Counted from the first letter of the stretch, positions 27,711 to 36,617 are shown. The stretch: DNA of 64,000 bases from Gammaproteobacteria bacterium (GCA_028284465.1 JANQRR010000014.1:1-64000), one strand, 5' to 3'. Numbers and translations are program-made. The notes: generated from the letters alone by a model not told the origin.

Positions 27711-28919
27711 TTAAACCAACTGCGACAAAAAAGTTTTCGCAGGAACAATAAGAGGCTTATTACTGCTAAAACAATCTTTATTTATATAAGGTAGATCCAA
27801 AACAACTTGAAAAGCATGATCTGCTTGTGCTTGCTGTTGAAATTCACTTAGGTGAGGATTTATTTTCTTGCTATTTGCCAATTTAACTTCAACAAGAAAC
27901 CATGCTTTGCCATTTTTGGAAATAACAAAATCCACTTCTTTCTTGTCAAGCGTACGTAAGTAATGCAGTTCATATTCACCAAAACCTCTGTCAGTCCAAT
28001 ATTGAGTGGCTTTATGCAAATGCGCTGCGACAAAATTTTCAGCTCTGGCACCAGGATCATTGACTAGTGACCAATCCCATAAAAATACCTTAGGTTCTTT
28101 TAGCAATGAACGCGAAATATTTTTAGTCCAAGGTCTTAAACGATAACAATAATAAAATGCTTCTAATACTTCTATCCATCGCGTAATGGTATCGATAGAA
28201 ACACGGGTGAATTTTGCTAGCTTACTATAAGTAATTTGCTCTGAGGCTTGTTGCTTTAGAAGATCCATCAGCACTTGTAAACGATTCAGATCATGGATAA
28301 CGTTTACATCGCGAATATCTTCCTGAAGCAACTGCTGTTTTCTTAGATTTTGCCAACGCCGACTGAATTGCCGATCTCGTTTAATAAAAGGCTTGGGAAA
28401 ACCACCAAATTTTATTAATGCTTGAAAATCAGTATCTTTAATTTCACATGGTGCTGCAATTTCCGTTTCTAGCATTTTTGTACGTAAAACTTCTGCAACA
28501 GATAATGGATGCATACGATAATGAAAATAACGCCCCATTAAACTATCACCACCGTGCTTATAAATATCAAGACGAGCACTGCCAGTAACAATGATATGGA
28601 CATCTTTTCCATAAGAGTCATAAAAGCCTTTTAAAAAGTTTTTCCATTCAGGTCGCTTGTGGATCTCATCAAATGCAATGATAGGTTTTGATATGGATAG
28701 AGTATCAACTTGGGCATATTCAATAATACTAGCTGGTCCTTCGAGTATTACCTTTCTATGATCCTCATTATCCCAATTCAGATAAACATAATTATCGCTC
28801 AAGTTTTTCGTATTATTACTCACGGTAGTCTTGCCTACTTGACGTGGGCCAGATAAAAACAGCATTTCCTGATCACTATGAATATGTTCTTTAGTGACGG
28901 TATCATAGAGCCGATCCAT
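27711..28919 (-). CDS. AAA ATPase with DUF4143 domain (copy 2)
   Basis: AAA_14/DUF4143 family protein (402 aa). Walker A GPRQVGKT is at 24-31, Walker B IAFDE at 81-85, with a sensor-like VTGSARLD. A winged-helix-like segment (YSKLAKFTRVSIDTITRW) lies near 235-252. The C-terminal part has the nuclease-like pattern EVDF ... VEVK. The role of the family is unknown. I chose the ATG at 28919 because the longer frame to 28961 begins inside the promoter palindrome, upstream of the predicted transcript start. It lies 25 bp past rpsT on the opposite strand. Confidence 0.87.
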   Translation of the reverse strand: MDRLYDTVTKEHIHSDQEMLFLSGPRQVGKTTVSNNTKNLSDNYVYLNWDNEDHRKVILEGPASIIEYAQVDTLSISKPIIAFDEIHKRPEWKNFLKGFYDSYGKDVHIIVTGSARLDIYKHGGDSLMGRYFHYRMHPLSVAEVLRTKMLETEIAAPCEIKDTDFQALIKFGGFPKPFIKRDRQFSRRWQNLRKQQLLQEDIRDVNVIHDLNRLQVLMDLLKQQASEQITYSKLAKFTRVSIDTITRWIEVLEAFYYCYRLRPWTKNISRSLLKEPKVFLWDWSLVNDPGARAENFVAAHLHKATQYWTDRGFGEYELHYLRTLDKKEVDFVISKNGKAWFLVEVKLANSKKINPHLSEFQQQAQADHAFQVVLDLPYINKDCFSSNKPLIVPAKTFLSQLV

Positions 28920-28953
28920 AAAGAGAATTATCCTTTTGGTTATCAGAGAACTT

Positions 28954-29019
28954 CTGATCATTATACGACGTATCGTAGAATGATCAAGATCATTTTACGA
29001 TACGTCGTATAATGATCAG
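28954..29019 (-). promoter_or_regulatory. 24-bp inverted-repeat operator and promoter of ATPase copy 2
   Basis: Perfect 24-bp arms (28954-28977 and 28996-29019) flank an 18-bp centre that contains a further palindrome, AATGATCAAGATCATT (28979-28994). Each arm holds the palindrome ATACG-A/T-CGTAT. On the minus strand a -35 TTGATC (28982-28987) and -10 TATAAT (28960-28965), 16 bp apart, lie wholly inside the repeat. The + strand has the mirror -10 (29008-29013) but a poor -35. Confidence 0.75.
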
Positions 29020-29096
29020 GAGTTAATAGCATAATATTCAATGACAAGTTAATCTAAATTGATTTTTGCGCTTATTTATTATACAATTTGAACCCC

Positions 29097-31172
29097 ATGA
29101 AATTAATAAATGCCATCAAAGAAGGCAATAACGCCACCATAAAACAGTGTCTTACAGATACTGCACACCTATTTGAAAGCGATGATAGTGGTAATAACGT
29201 GTTTCATACGTTAGCGCTTTCAATCAATAAGTGGAAAGCACCCGATTATAGGTTGTTTATAGAGGCTTTGAAAAATCCAGGCGCAAAACTTAAATCTCTA
29301 ATGCAAATAAAGAATAGCAATGGATTGACGCCTTTGGATATTTTACAACGAATTCCTCCTTATAGTGAATTTACTAAGAGAGAAATCTGGCTTATTACAT
29401 TATTAATTCAGCACGGCGCTGATCCTAATAATAAATTAAGCGGCATTCATCATAGTTTACTACACCGAGCTGCTGCAAATGGTAATGTACCGATGGTAAA
29501 ACTTTTATTATCACACAAAGCTGCTCCTCACTCTATCAATAGCAGTGGGCTAACACCGATTGATTATACGTTACCTCTTTTTCATATGAAAATAGATTCT
29601 TTTTCTAAAGTGTATGTCTTATCAGACGACTATCAGTATAAAAGAAGAAGTTATAAAAAAATCGAAGCCATGCTTAAAGAGAGAGGAGCAACACTTATAG
29701 AGAATAATGAAGACTTATCATGGCCCAATGCGAAATTGGCTGCGGAGCGGTTAAAACAGAGGCAACAAAAACATAGAGATCAAATACCTACCTTAGATAA
29801 TACAACTAAAAAAAGTCTTCAAACTATTGGAAACAAATTAAAACAAATTCACCTAAGCAAAAAAATAACAGAAATAGAATGCGATAATATTGAAAAAGCC
29901 AGAGAAATCCAGGAGCAACATGTAAAGACGCATTATGTTTTTATCAATGAATATTCAGATCATATTTTATGTACTTTATTTGAAAAATTCACAACTAAAG
30001 AGCAGGCTGAAATTGATAAGCTCAATAAACAAAGCCGATCCTTTGTTGCTAAACACCAACTTGGCTGGGAAATGCTACAAAGAAGTAGTCAACAAAAAAA
30101 CGTGCATCGTTATCTAGCTCAACATCCAACAATCGCTTTAGAGTTAGGAACGTATAAAATACCAGTAACAGATTTGAGAAACGCTGATGATTACAAATGG
30201 ATTGTCAATACAGTACTAACAAGACCTGAACGTTTAGAAGAATTGCCTAATCCAAGATTTTTCTCATGCACACCTTTTATTAGTTGTAGTTTAATAGATA
30301 AAAACACTCGTGCATTTAGTGGTGGTCACCATGCTAATCTATTATTTCCTATGTATCTAGCTTTGGAAGTTCCACCTAAAGCGATACAATATATGGGTCC
30401 AACAGATATTGGTTCGCCTTATTGCTGCCCTCCTAAAGCAAAGCTGGAATACTTACAGCAAGTCATTCCGCATAGAATGCTTATGGATACCGTTCAGGCT
30501 ACTTTGCAATCAAATTCATTAGCACCTCCATCTTTGATGTGGCCTGCTCTTAAAAGAACAGGTTTGTTCAAACCACAAGGATATAAACGTTCTGGACAAG
30601 TTCCTTTGTATACTCAAGAACATTTATCTAAAGCCACACAAACACCAACTGAAAACGCCAATTCCTATAACGAACTAATCGTATCCGGCAACGTGCTAAA
30701 CTCTAATGCAAAACCTATACAATCTGCTGGCGTTATATTAATTGAAGAATATTGGCTAAAGCAATATCGAGAATTACGAGAAGGTCAACTTCTTCCTCAC
30801 TATCAAAAAAAAGTCGAAAAATCTCTAGAACTTCTTCAAAACCTTTGCAAAAAAACAGATGGCAAATTGAAAATAGCACTTATCAAAACAAACCCTAAGG
30901 GATATCAACATAAATTACCTGTTAGCAAACAATTAAAAGCATTGAGCAAACGTTTCAAACAGTGTGATATCAAATTGAAACAAGCAGAATTAGCAAAGCA
31001 ACGTATGGAAGAAGCGGGCGAAAAAGTTCAAAAAATTACTCAGAAATTTACTCAAGCTCAATCAGCTAGAGCCCAATTAATTGAAGAATATAATGCGCTA
31101 ATGCAATTAAGCGCTCCTGAGAAACAAATTTCTCCCTCTCAACTCAAGTTAAAAAGGTCATCGCCCAGTTGA
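29097..31172 (+). CDS. ankyrin-repeat protein, possible host-directed effector
   Basis: A 691-aa protein. Residues 1-170 hold about four ankyrin repeats (for example LLIQHGADPNNK and LLHRAAANGNVPMVKLLLSHKA). A basic coiled coil covers about 200-310. The middle, about 340-590, is globular with FSCTPFISCSLID near 395-405 and NELIVSGNV near 530, which faintly recall the STS and final strand of ADP-ribosyltransferases. The C-terminal 100 residues are again a coiled coil. Ankyrin proteins are common secreted effectors in Legionellales; secretion here is not shown. I start at the ATG 29097 rather than the TTG 29088. No good ribosome site is visible. Confidence 0.82.
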   Translation: MKLINAIKEGNNATIKQCLTDTAHLFESDDSGNNVFHTLALSINKWKAPDYRLFIEALKNPGAKLKSLMQIKNSNGLTPLDILQRIPPYSEFTKREIWLITLLIQHGADPNNKLSGIHHSLLHRAAANGNVPMVKLLLSHKAAPHSINSSGLTPIDYTLPLFHMKIDSFSKVYVLSDDYQYKRRSYKKIEAMLKERGATLIENNEDLSWPNAKLAAERLKQRQQKHRDQIPTLDNTTKKSLQTIGNKLKQIHLSKKITEIECDNIEKAREIQEQHVKTHYVFINEYSDHILCTLFEKFTTKEQAEIDKLNKQSRSFVAKHQLGWEMLQRSSQQKNVHRYLAQHPTIALELGTYKIPVTDLRNADDYKWIVNTVLTRPERLEELPNPRFFSCTPFISCSLIDKNTRAFSGGHHANLLFPMYLALEVPPKAIQYMGPTDIGSPYCCPPKAKLEYLQQVIPHRMLMDTVQATLQSNSLAPPSLMWPALKRTGLFKPQGYKRSGQVPLYTQEHLSKATQTPTENANSYNELIVSGNVLNSNAKPIQSAGVILIEEYWLKQYRELREGQLLPHYQKKVEKSLELLQNLCKKTDGKLKIALIKTNPKGYQHKLPVSKQLKALSKRFKQCDIKLKQAELAKQRMEEAGEKVQKITQKFTQAQSARAQLIEEYNALMQLSAPEKQISPSQLKLKRSSPS

Positions 31173-31177
31173 ATTTA

Positions 31178-32548
31178 CTAAACTGTTACACTTTTAGGAT
31201 CAGTAAGTTCTGATGACGGCGAGATATGTTCATCTAAAGTTTTGCAATGGGTTTCTTTAACAAAGTAAACCATCACAATCCCGAGCAATAAACAAATTGG
31301 TAACACTGAAAGTGCAATACGATAATCGGCGCCACTATACTGACGAATACCATTGACCATCGCCCCACTCCAACGCCAATCAAGCATTTTACCAATTAAC
31401 GGCTGGAATAACGCACCAATGATCACTGATGCCATGTTAGTGAATGCTAAAGAAGTACCAGCTGCTTTACGTTTATTAATTTCAGTAGATAACGCATAGG
31501 CAATGGCAACGCCCGTGTTAGAAACTCCAAACAAGAACAACAACACATACAATAATAAAACTGGAATACCCGGAATATAGATCACAGCAGCTAAGATCAA
31601 AAACCCGGTAATGGCAGACAAAAACATCAATGGCTTACGCTTGCGAATATAATCTGAAACCCAACCAGCAATCGGGCCACCACAAGCCCAACCAATAAAG
31701 ATTAAACTGATCCCTAATGCTGCCATTGGGCGAGTTAAGTGATAATTATTATGTAAAAACGATACGCCCCATAATTCACCGAATGCTGCGGTTGGCGCAT
31801 AGATCATGCCAGCATAAGCCGCGTTTAACCAACTTTGTCGATTTTTCAAAACATGATGCAAACCGGTAAACATGTCAGCAAATGAATGTGATCGCAACGC
31901 CTTTTTACGATTTACTTTTGCCGGATAATCACGAACTAACCACCAAATAAAACCCGCTAAAATTAAAAAGACTGCGCCCATTAATACCATAGTATGGCGC
32001 CAACCAATATGTTCGACCACCAACGACATTGGCGCATCACCCACTGCCGCGCCTAACATTCCTAAAGCTTGAGTTAACCCAGCTAATAAACCAAAACGAC
32101 TGGCAGGAAACCAATTAGTCGCTATTTTCATTGCACCAACAAAAGCAAATGACGCTGAAAAACCCATTAAAAATCGACTGATCTCTGCCATGCCAATATG
32201 ATTAGCATTTGCGAAAAAGACACAGCTGATCCCACACAAAATTGCCGTTAAGGTGATCAGTTTACTGGGACCGTAACGATCAACTAACATCCCCACCGGC
32301 ACTTGCATCACAACATAAGGATAATAGAAAAATGCCGATAAGCTGCCGAGCATAAACGCGCTGGCGTGAAAATCGCGCATTAAATAAGGCAGCATCACTC
32401 CGGGTGACACGCGAGCAAAATATTCTGAGAAAAATAATGAAGCGGCTAATCCCCACACTAACCAAGGATAAAAACGAAATTCGCTATGATTGGCACATCG
32501 TAATGAATGATCCGACGATTCTATGGTGTTAGATCCCACAGTATGCAT
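31178..32548 (-). CDS. MFS transporter
   Basis: Major facilitator (456 aa) with 12 hydrophobic segments. The loop 2-3 signature GMLVDRYGPSKL and the second-half GWVSDYIRKRKPL are clear. It resembles the large group of MFS carriers for organic acids, sugars or amino acids in Legionella and Coxiella, but the substrate cannot be read from sequence. The ATG at 32548 has GAGGAG six bases upstream; a longer frame to 32641 would run up to the operator repeats and lacks such a site. It is convergent with the ankyrin gene (5-bp gap) and divergent from ATPase copy 3. Confidence 0.88.
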   Translation of the reverse strand: MHTVGSNTIESSDHSLRCANHSEFRFYPWLVWGLAASLFFSEYFARVSPGVMLPYLMRDFHASAFMLGSLSAFFYYPYVVMQVPVGMLVDRYGPSKLITLTAILCGISCVFFANANHIGMAEISRFLMGFSASFAFVGAMKIATNWFPASRFGLLAGLTQALGMLGAAVGDAPMSLVVEHIGWRHTMVLMGAVFLILAGFIWWLVRDYPAKVNRKKALRSHSFADMFTGLHHVLKNRQSWLNAAYAGMIYAPTAAFGELWGVSFLHNNYHLTRPMAALGISLIFIGWACGGPIAGWVSDYIRKRKPLMFLSAITGFLILAAVIYIPGIPVLLLYVLLFLFGVSNTGVAIAYALSTEINKRKAAGTSLAFTNMASVIIGALFQPLIGKMLDWRWSGAMVNGIRQYSGADYRIALSVLPICLLLGIVMVYFVKETHCKTLDEHISPSSELTDPKSVTV

Positions 32549-32643
32549 AAGCGCTCCTCTACAAATAGTCATCCATTTTACCATATTTTTCAGATCTATG
32601 CCGGATTTCGGCAATCTTATCAGCTTTCTTGCTATTCTCATCT

Positions 32644-32714
32644 AACCCGGTTAATATTAATTTTACTTAATATTAACCGGGTTAATTTTTAGATTGCTTA
32701 ATATTAACTGGGTA
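32644..32714 (+). promoter_or_regulatory. three operator-like repeats upstream of ATPase copy 3
   Basis: TTAATATTAACCGGGTT lies at 32667-32683, its exact inverse at 32644-32660 (6-bp gap), and a third copy with two changes, TTAATATTAACTGGGTA, at 32698-32714. Copies two and three are 31 bp apart, about three helical turns. A -10-like TATAAT is at 32734-32739. The array sits between the divergent MFS and ATPase genes and may control both. Confidence 0.65.
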
Positions 32715-32768
32715 AAATACAAAAAATCTCCTTTATAATCAATAAATTGTGATTTAGGATAGACATGC

Positions 32769-34064
32769 ATGATGAATGATAACTTACTGGAACTTATTCT
32801 TAAAATGAACCCTTGGTTAAACCACGGTGAGATCATGCCTTTGGGTGATTCTGAGTATATTCCAAGACTACAAACAAAAATGTTGCTATTACCTGACTGG
32901 GACGAATATTGGCTCATTCTCGTTGGCCCACGTCAAGCCGGCAAAACTACCTTAGGAAAATACATTGCTAAAACACTTATTAAACAACAGCGATTCACTC
33001 ATCTTCTTTACTTAAATTGTGATTTTTTAGAAGTTCGCGAGTGGTTACATTCACCTTTATTTATCGACGAAGCTCGTGAACAATTCAAACTCGATAAAAT
33101 TATCCTTTTCATTGATGAAGCACAACGACTTGAAAACCCAGGCTTGCTACTGAAAGGAATCGCTGATCTTAAACTGCCAATCAAAATGATTGCATCAGGC
33201 TCCTCTCAACTCGAAATAAAAAGTAATATACAAGAATACTTAACTGGCAGAAATATTGAAGCATTGATCCTACCTTTAAGCTACCAAGAACTACAAACTT
33301 TCACTCCCGAAAATTTAGTTTATGGCTGTTATCCTAAAGTCACTCTCAGCCAACGAAAAGCTATGGTTTTAAAACATCTTTATCAAAACTATATTCAGAA
33401 AGATATTATTGAGATTCTTAAAATAGGCAAACCTGATCTATTACAAAAATTAATTACATTAATTGCCCATAGCTCAGGGCAGTTAGTAAACTACACTACA
33501 TTAGCGACAGATTGTAAAACATCAGTTGCTACAATTCAGCATTACTGTAGTATTCTTGAAAAAACTTATACAATTTATAGTTTAAAACCTTTTGTTGGCA
33601 ATAAACGCAAAGAAGTTGTTGCTAATCCAGTATATTATTTTATTGATAATGGCTTTCGTAATCAATCACTGCGAAAATTAACTTTATCTAAGGAAAGAAG
33701 TGATTACGGCTTATTAATGGAAAATGCTATCTTTCAGGAACTATTAAAATTTAAAGAACAACATTTTTATGATTTTGACATTCATTATTGGCGCACACAA
33801 TCTGGTGCAGAAATTGATTTTGTGCTCTATAAAAATGATGAAGCATTTCTGCCGATTGAAGTAAAAGCACGAAAAATGATAAAGCCTACTGTATCACGCG
33901 CTTTTCGTTCTTTTGTAACTGCTTACCAACCCCGTATTGGCATTATCATTACGGACGATTACAACGACAAAATGTCTATTGAGCACTGTCAATTGTATTT
34001 TGTTTCATTTAAACAGTTATTGAAAATCTTTGGTTTGATTACAGAATGTTTACAACTAAACTGA
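32769..34064 (+). CDS. AAA ATPase with DUF4143 domain (copy 3)
   Basis: AAA_14/DUF4143 family protein (431 aa). Walker A GPRQAGKT is at 53-60, Walker B IILFIDE at 111-117, and a sensor-like IASGSSQLE follows. A winged-helix-like stretch (TTLATDCKTSVATIQHY) lies near 240-260 and the C terminus has EIDF ... PIEVKARK. It is no closer by eye to copies 1 and 2 than family members usually are. AGGA precedes the start by nine bases; a second ATG follows directly. Its last 9 bp overlap the convergent lptG. Confidence 0.88.
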   Translation: MMNDNLLELILKMNPWLNHGEIMPLGDSEYIPRLQTKMLLLPDWDEYWLILVGPRQAGKTTLGKYIAKTLIKQQRFTHLLYLNCDFLEVREWLHSPLFIDEAREQFKLDKIILFIDEAQRLENPGLLLKGIADLKLPIKMIASGSSQLEIKSNIQEYLTGRNIEALILPLSYQELQTFTPENLVYGCYPKVTLSQRKAMVLKHLYQNYIQKDIIEILKIGKPDLLQKLITLIAHSSGQLVNYTTLATDCKTSVATIQHYCSILEKTYTIYSLKPFVGNKRKEVVANPVYYFIDNGFRNQSLRKLTLSKERSDYGLLMENAIFQELLKFKEQHFYDFDIHYWRTQSGAEIDFVLYKNDEAFLPIEVKARKMIKPTVSRAFRSFVTAYQPRIGIIITDDYNDKMSIEHCQLYFVSFKQLLKIFGLITECLQLN

Positions 34065-35120
34065 CCGTCTCAGCAGTAAAAAGCTCACCATTAAAAACAA
34101 CATCGGCGGTAATGCTGCAGCAAGCAATGGCGGAATTTGCGCGACTAAGCTCAATGGCCCAAAAAATTGATTCAAGAGATAAAAGCCAAATCCAAAACTT
34201 ATTCCTGTTAATACTCGCAAACCCATAGTAACACTGCGCAACGTTCCAAAGATAAAAGGAATAGCAAGAAACATCATTACAGCAGTTGAAAATGGTTGCA
34301 AGATCCGCTGCCAATAAGACAATGCATAATTTGCAGCTTGTAAACCATTATGCTTGCGAAAATGAATGAAATTATGCAACCCAATCAGTGATAATTGTTG
34401 CGGATCAAATACATCAAAGCTAAACATTTTTGGTTTAAAACGCACAGGCCATAATTGCCGCGCGAATTTTTTAACGGTCACTCCTCCATAAGTAATCATA
34501 CTTTGGGCGACATCTAGCAAATACCAATGACCATGTTGGAACACTGCTTGTTTAGCATAACTGGCACGTTGTAATTGATGATGACTATTAAAATAATAAC
34601 TTTCAACACCTAGCAAATGTTTGCTAGATTCATACCTGCGCGCATGCACAAAGGTATTTCGGCTACGGATCCAAATACCATTAGCCGTTTTTACGGCTTG
34701 ACCTTTGCTGATCGCGGTGGATTTTACATTATCTGCATAACGTGCTCCTATTGGCCCAACCACTTCACCAATTAATGTCATGATCACCACTAAAAACAAT
34801 GCTGCTTTCAGCACTGCCCAAACAATTTTCCCCATGGAAACCCCAGCAGCACGCATAACAACTAATTCACTATTATTAGCTAGTGCTCCTAAACCTAATA
34901 AACTTCCTAATAAAGCAGCGATCGGAAATAAGCTATAGGACTGCTGCGGTAACATGAATAACACATACATAAAACATTGCAATAAACCAAAATCGCCGCG
35001 ACCAATCGATTTCAGTTGAGTTAGAAAAATAATAAATATTTCTAAACCAACGACCATTAACATCACCACGAGGATCGCTTTAACAATAGTAACAAATAGA
35101 TATCGCTGCAAAATACGCAC
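34056..35120 (-). CDS. lptG: LPS export permease LptG
   Basis: Inner-membrane subunit (354 aa) of the LptB2FG transporter that extracts lipopolysaccharide and passes it to LptC/LptA. It has six membrane segments in two groups around a periplasmic beta-jellyroll domain (about 105-265). It starts RILQRYLFVTIVKAIL like known LptG. It follows lptF after 4 bp in the conserved lptF-lptG operon. Confidence 0.94.
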   Translation of the reverse strand: MRILQRYLFVTIVKAILVVMLMVVGLEIFIIFLTQLKSIGRGDFGLLQCFMYVLFMLPQQSYSLFPIAALLGSLLGLGALANNSELVVMRAAGVSMGKIVWAVLKAALFLVVIMTLIGEVVGPIGARYADNVKSTAISKGQAVKTANGIWIRSRNTFVHARRYESSKHLLGVESYYFNSHHQLQRASYAKQAVFQHGHWYLLDVAQSMITYGGVTVKKFARQLWPVRFKPKMFSFDVFDPQQLSLIGLHNFIHFRKHNGLQAANYALSYWQRILQPFSTAVMMFLAIPFIFGTLRSVTMGLRVLTGISFGFGFYLLNQFFGPLSLVAQIPPLLAAALPPMLFLMVSFLLLRRSV

Positions 35121-35124
35121 GATG

Positions 35125-36219
35125 CTAACCTCGTCTAAAGCGTAAACTAAAACGCATTGATTGATACCAATAAATTAAACCAATTAATATTAGTAAAGCA
35201 ACATGTACCCACCATAAACCCAACCATAACGGCACTTTACCGTCATTTGTCCATTTCAGATCAACAAACATCATATTGGCATAAACCACATAAATTAAAA
35301 TTGCTGGTACCATGCGAGCATATTTGCCTTGGCGTGGATTAACGCGGCTTAACGGTAATGCCAGCAATGCCAACAATAATGCCGATAGCGGCAATGATAA
35401 GCGCCATTGAAATTCAGCTTTAACTTCAAGGTTAGTAGGCTTAGCTCGTAATAATTCCATCGTTGTCATGGCATCACTATCACGAGAAAACTTTGGCGCC
35501 ACGCGATCGATTCTGACACGATATTGTTTAAACTTAATGATCCGAAATTCTTTGCCGCCGGGTTGACCCATATAACGATAACCATTATTGATTACTAATT
35601 CTGGATCACCGGTTTTTTTGTCGATTGTCTGATAGGTGCTGTGTGCTGATAATAAATCCCAACCTTGACGATGGTCTTGATTGCGCCTAGCCATGAAGAC
35701 ATCTTCAGCTTCTGTTCGGTCGCGCGACATACCTTTGACATAAAACACCGATTGCCCACCAGGTGCGACGCGGAATCGCCCCGGCATAATAGTCCGTAAA
35801 ATTGCGGTTTTGCCTGCTGATACCATTAGCTTATCGCGGTATGCCATCACTGCAGGATTAATCCATAACATAAAGATTGCCACAATGACGGCAACTATCG
35901 CAGCGATTTTCAAGGTCATTATTAATACTTGACGCTGGCTTACTCCACACCCCGCTAATACCGTCATTTCGTTATCAGCATACATCCTGCCATAGGCTAA
36001 TAAAATGCCAATATATAAGCCTAATGGCAATAATAAGCCCAATAATACCGGGATTTGTAAGCCAAGTAAGCGAAATACTACATCGCCAGCAAGCTTGCCA
36101 CCCGCCGCTAACCCCAGGAAATGAACTAATTGATTACTCAAGAAGATCAGCAGTAGCACTACGGTAACTGCAGTTAGGGTAGTTAGCACTTCTTTAGCAA
36201 AATATCGAAATATAATCAC
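35125..36219 (-). CDS. lptF: LPS export permease LptF
   Basis: LptF (364 aa) pairs with LptG in LPS export. The six membrane segments and periplasmic domain match the family. I place the start at a GTG (36219) giving MIIFRYFAKEVLTT, which aligns with the E. coli LptF N terminus (MIIIRYLVRETLKS). The longer frame begins at a TTG at 36243, and neither start has a strong ribosome site. pepA, which normally starts divergently here, is absent. Confidence 0.93.
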   Translation of the reverse strand: MIIFRYFAKEVLTTLTAVTVVLLLIFLSNQLVHFLGLAAGGKLAGDVVFRLLGLQIPVLLGLLLPLGLYIGILLAYGRMYADNEMTVLAGCGVSQRQVLIMTLKIAAIVAVIVAIFMLWINPAVMAYRDKLMVSAGKTAILRTIMPGRFRVAPGGQSVFYVKGMSRDRTEAEDVFMARRNQDHRQGWDLLSAHSTYQTIDKKTGDPELVINNGYRYMGQPGGKEFRIIKFKQYRVRIDRVAPKFSRDSDAMTTMELLRAKPTNLEVKAEFQWRLSLPLSALLLALLALPLSRVNPRQGKYARMVPAILIYVVYANMMFVDLKWTNDGKVPLWLGLWWVHVALLILIGLIYWYQSMRFSLRFRRG

Positions 36220-36443
36220 AATGGAACAATCTGTATTATTCAAACAATATTGGCATAATAACCGCTATTGTAAATAATTTGACAAAAATAGCCAGAAAAG
36301 AATAGAAAAGTAGAAGAATCATAAATATGCAAATACAAAAATCTAGACTTGACTCCTTAATTCACTCAATAAATTCGCATGTTTAAGTGAGATGAGTATA
36401 TACTTAGCGATTGAATTTTTGATGTAATAACCAAATAAATAAC
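36220..36443. other. AT-rich gap upstream of lptF
   Basis: This gap has no open frame of note. On the minus strand TTGTCA (36280-36285) could serve as a -35 for lptF, but no good -10 is correctly spaced. I see no repeat until the palindromic element that begins at 36444. Confidence 0.4.
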
Positions 36444-36605
36444 GGCGCGACTCAAAAAGCTGTTGTTTTCAGCAAAGGTGGCGGTGGCCTATTCGAAAAA
36501 GCGTAGACTCCAGGGACGCCTGAGTCGGGAGGCACAGGGATGTGCCACCGCTTTTGAGAATAGGCCACCGCCACCTCTGCAAAAACAACCACATTAGATC
36601 GCGCC
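36444..36605. repeat. 162-bp palindromic element with two CAGGGAYG hairpins
   Basis: The ends are inverted (GGCGCGA 36444-36450, TCGCGCC 36599-36605). Perfect 19-bp arms lie at 36476-36494 and 36558-36576, continued inward by AAAAGCG (36497-36503) paired with CGCTTTT (36549-36555). Between them are two hairpins: 36506-36526 with loop region CAGGGACG, and 36531-36546, GGCACAGGGATGTGCC, which has a GGGA loop. The loops fit the CsrA/RsmA site pattern (ACARGGAUGU, CANGGAYG). The element is far more GC-rich than its surroundings. It is either a small mobile palindrome (MITE-like) or a structured RNA, or both. It ends 12 bp before holC. Confidence 0.75.
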
Positions 36606-36617
36606 CTCGACGGAAAC

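Noticed and set aside
28920-28961. Longer N terminus for ATPase copy 2
   Set aside because: It would start inside the promoter palindrome, upstream of the predicted transcript start; the ATG at 28919 fits better.
36444-36605. Integron attC site
   Set aside because: No GTTRRRY core or integrase is present, and the two-hairpin structure does not fit attC.
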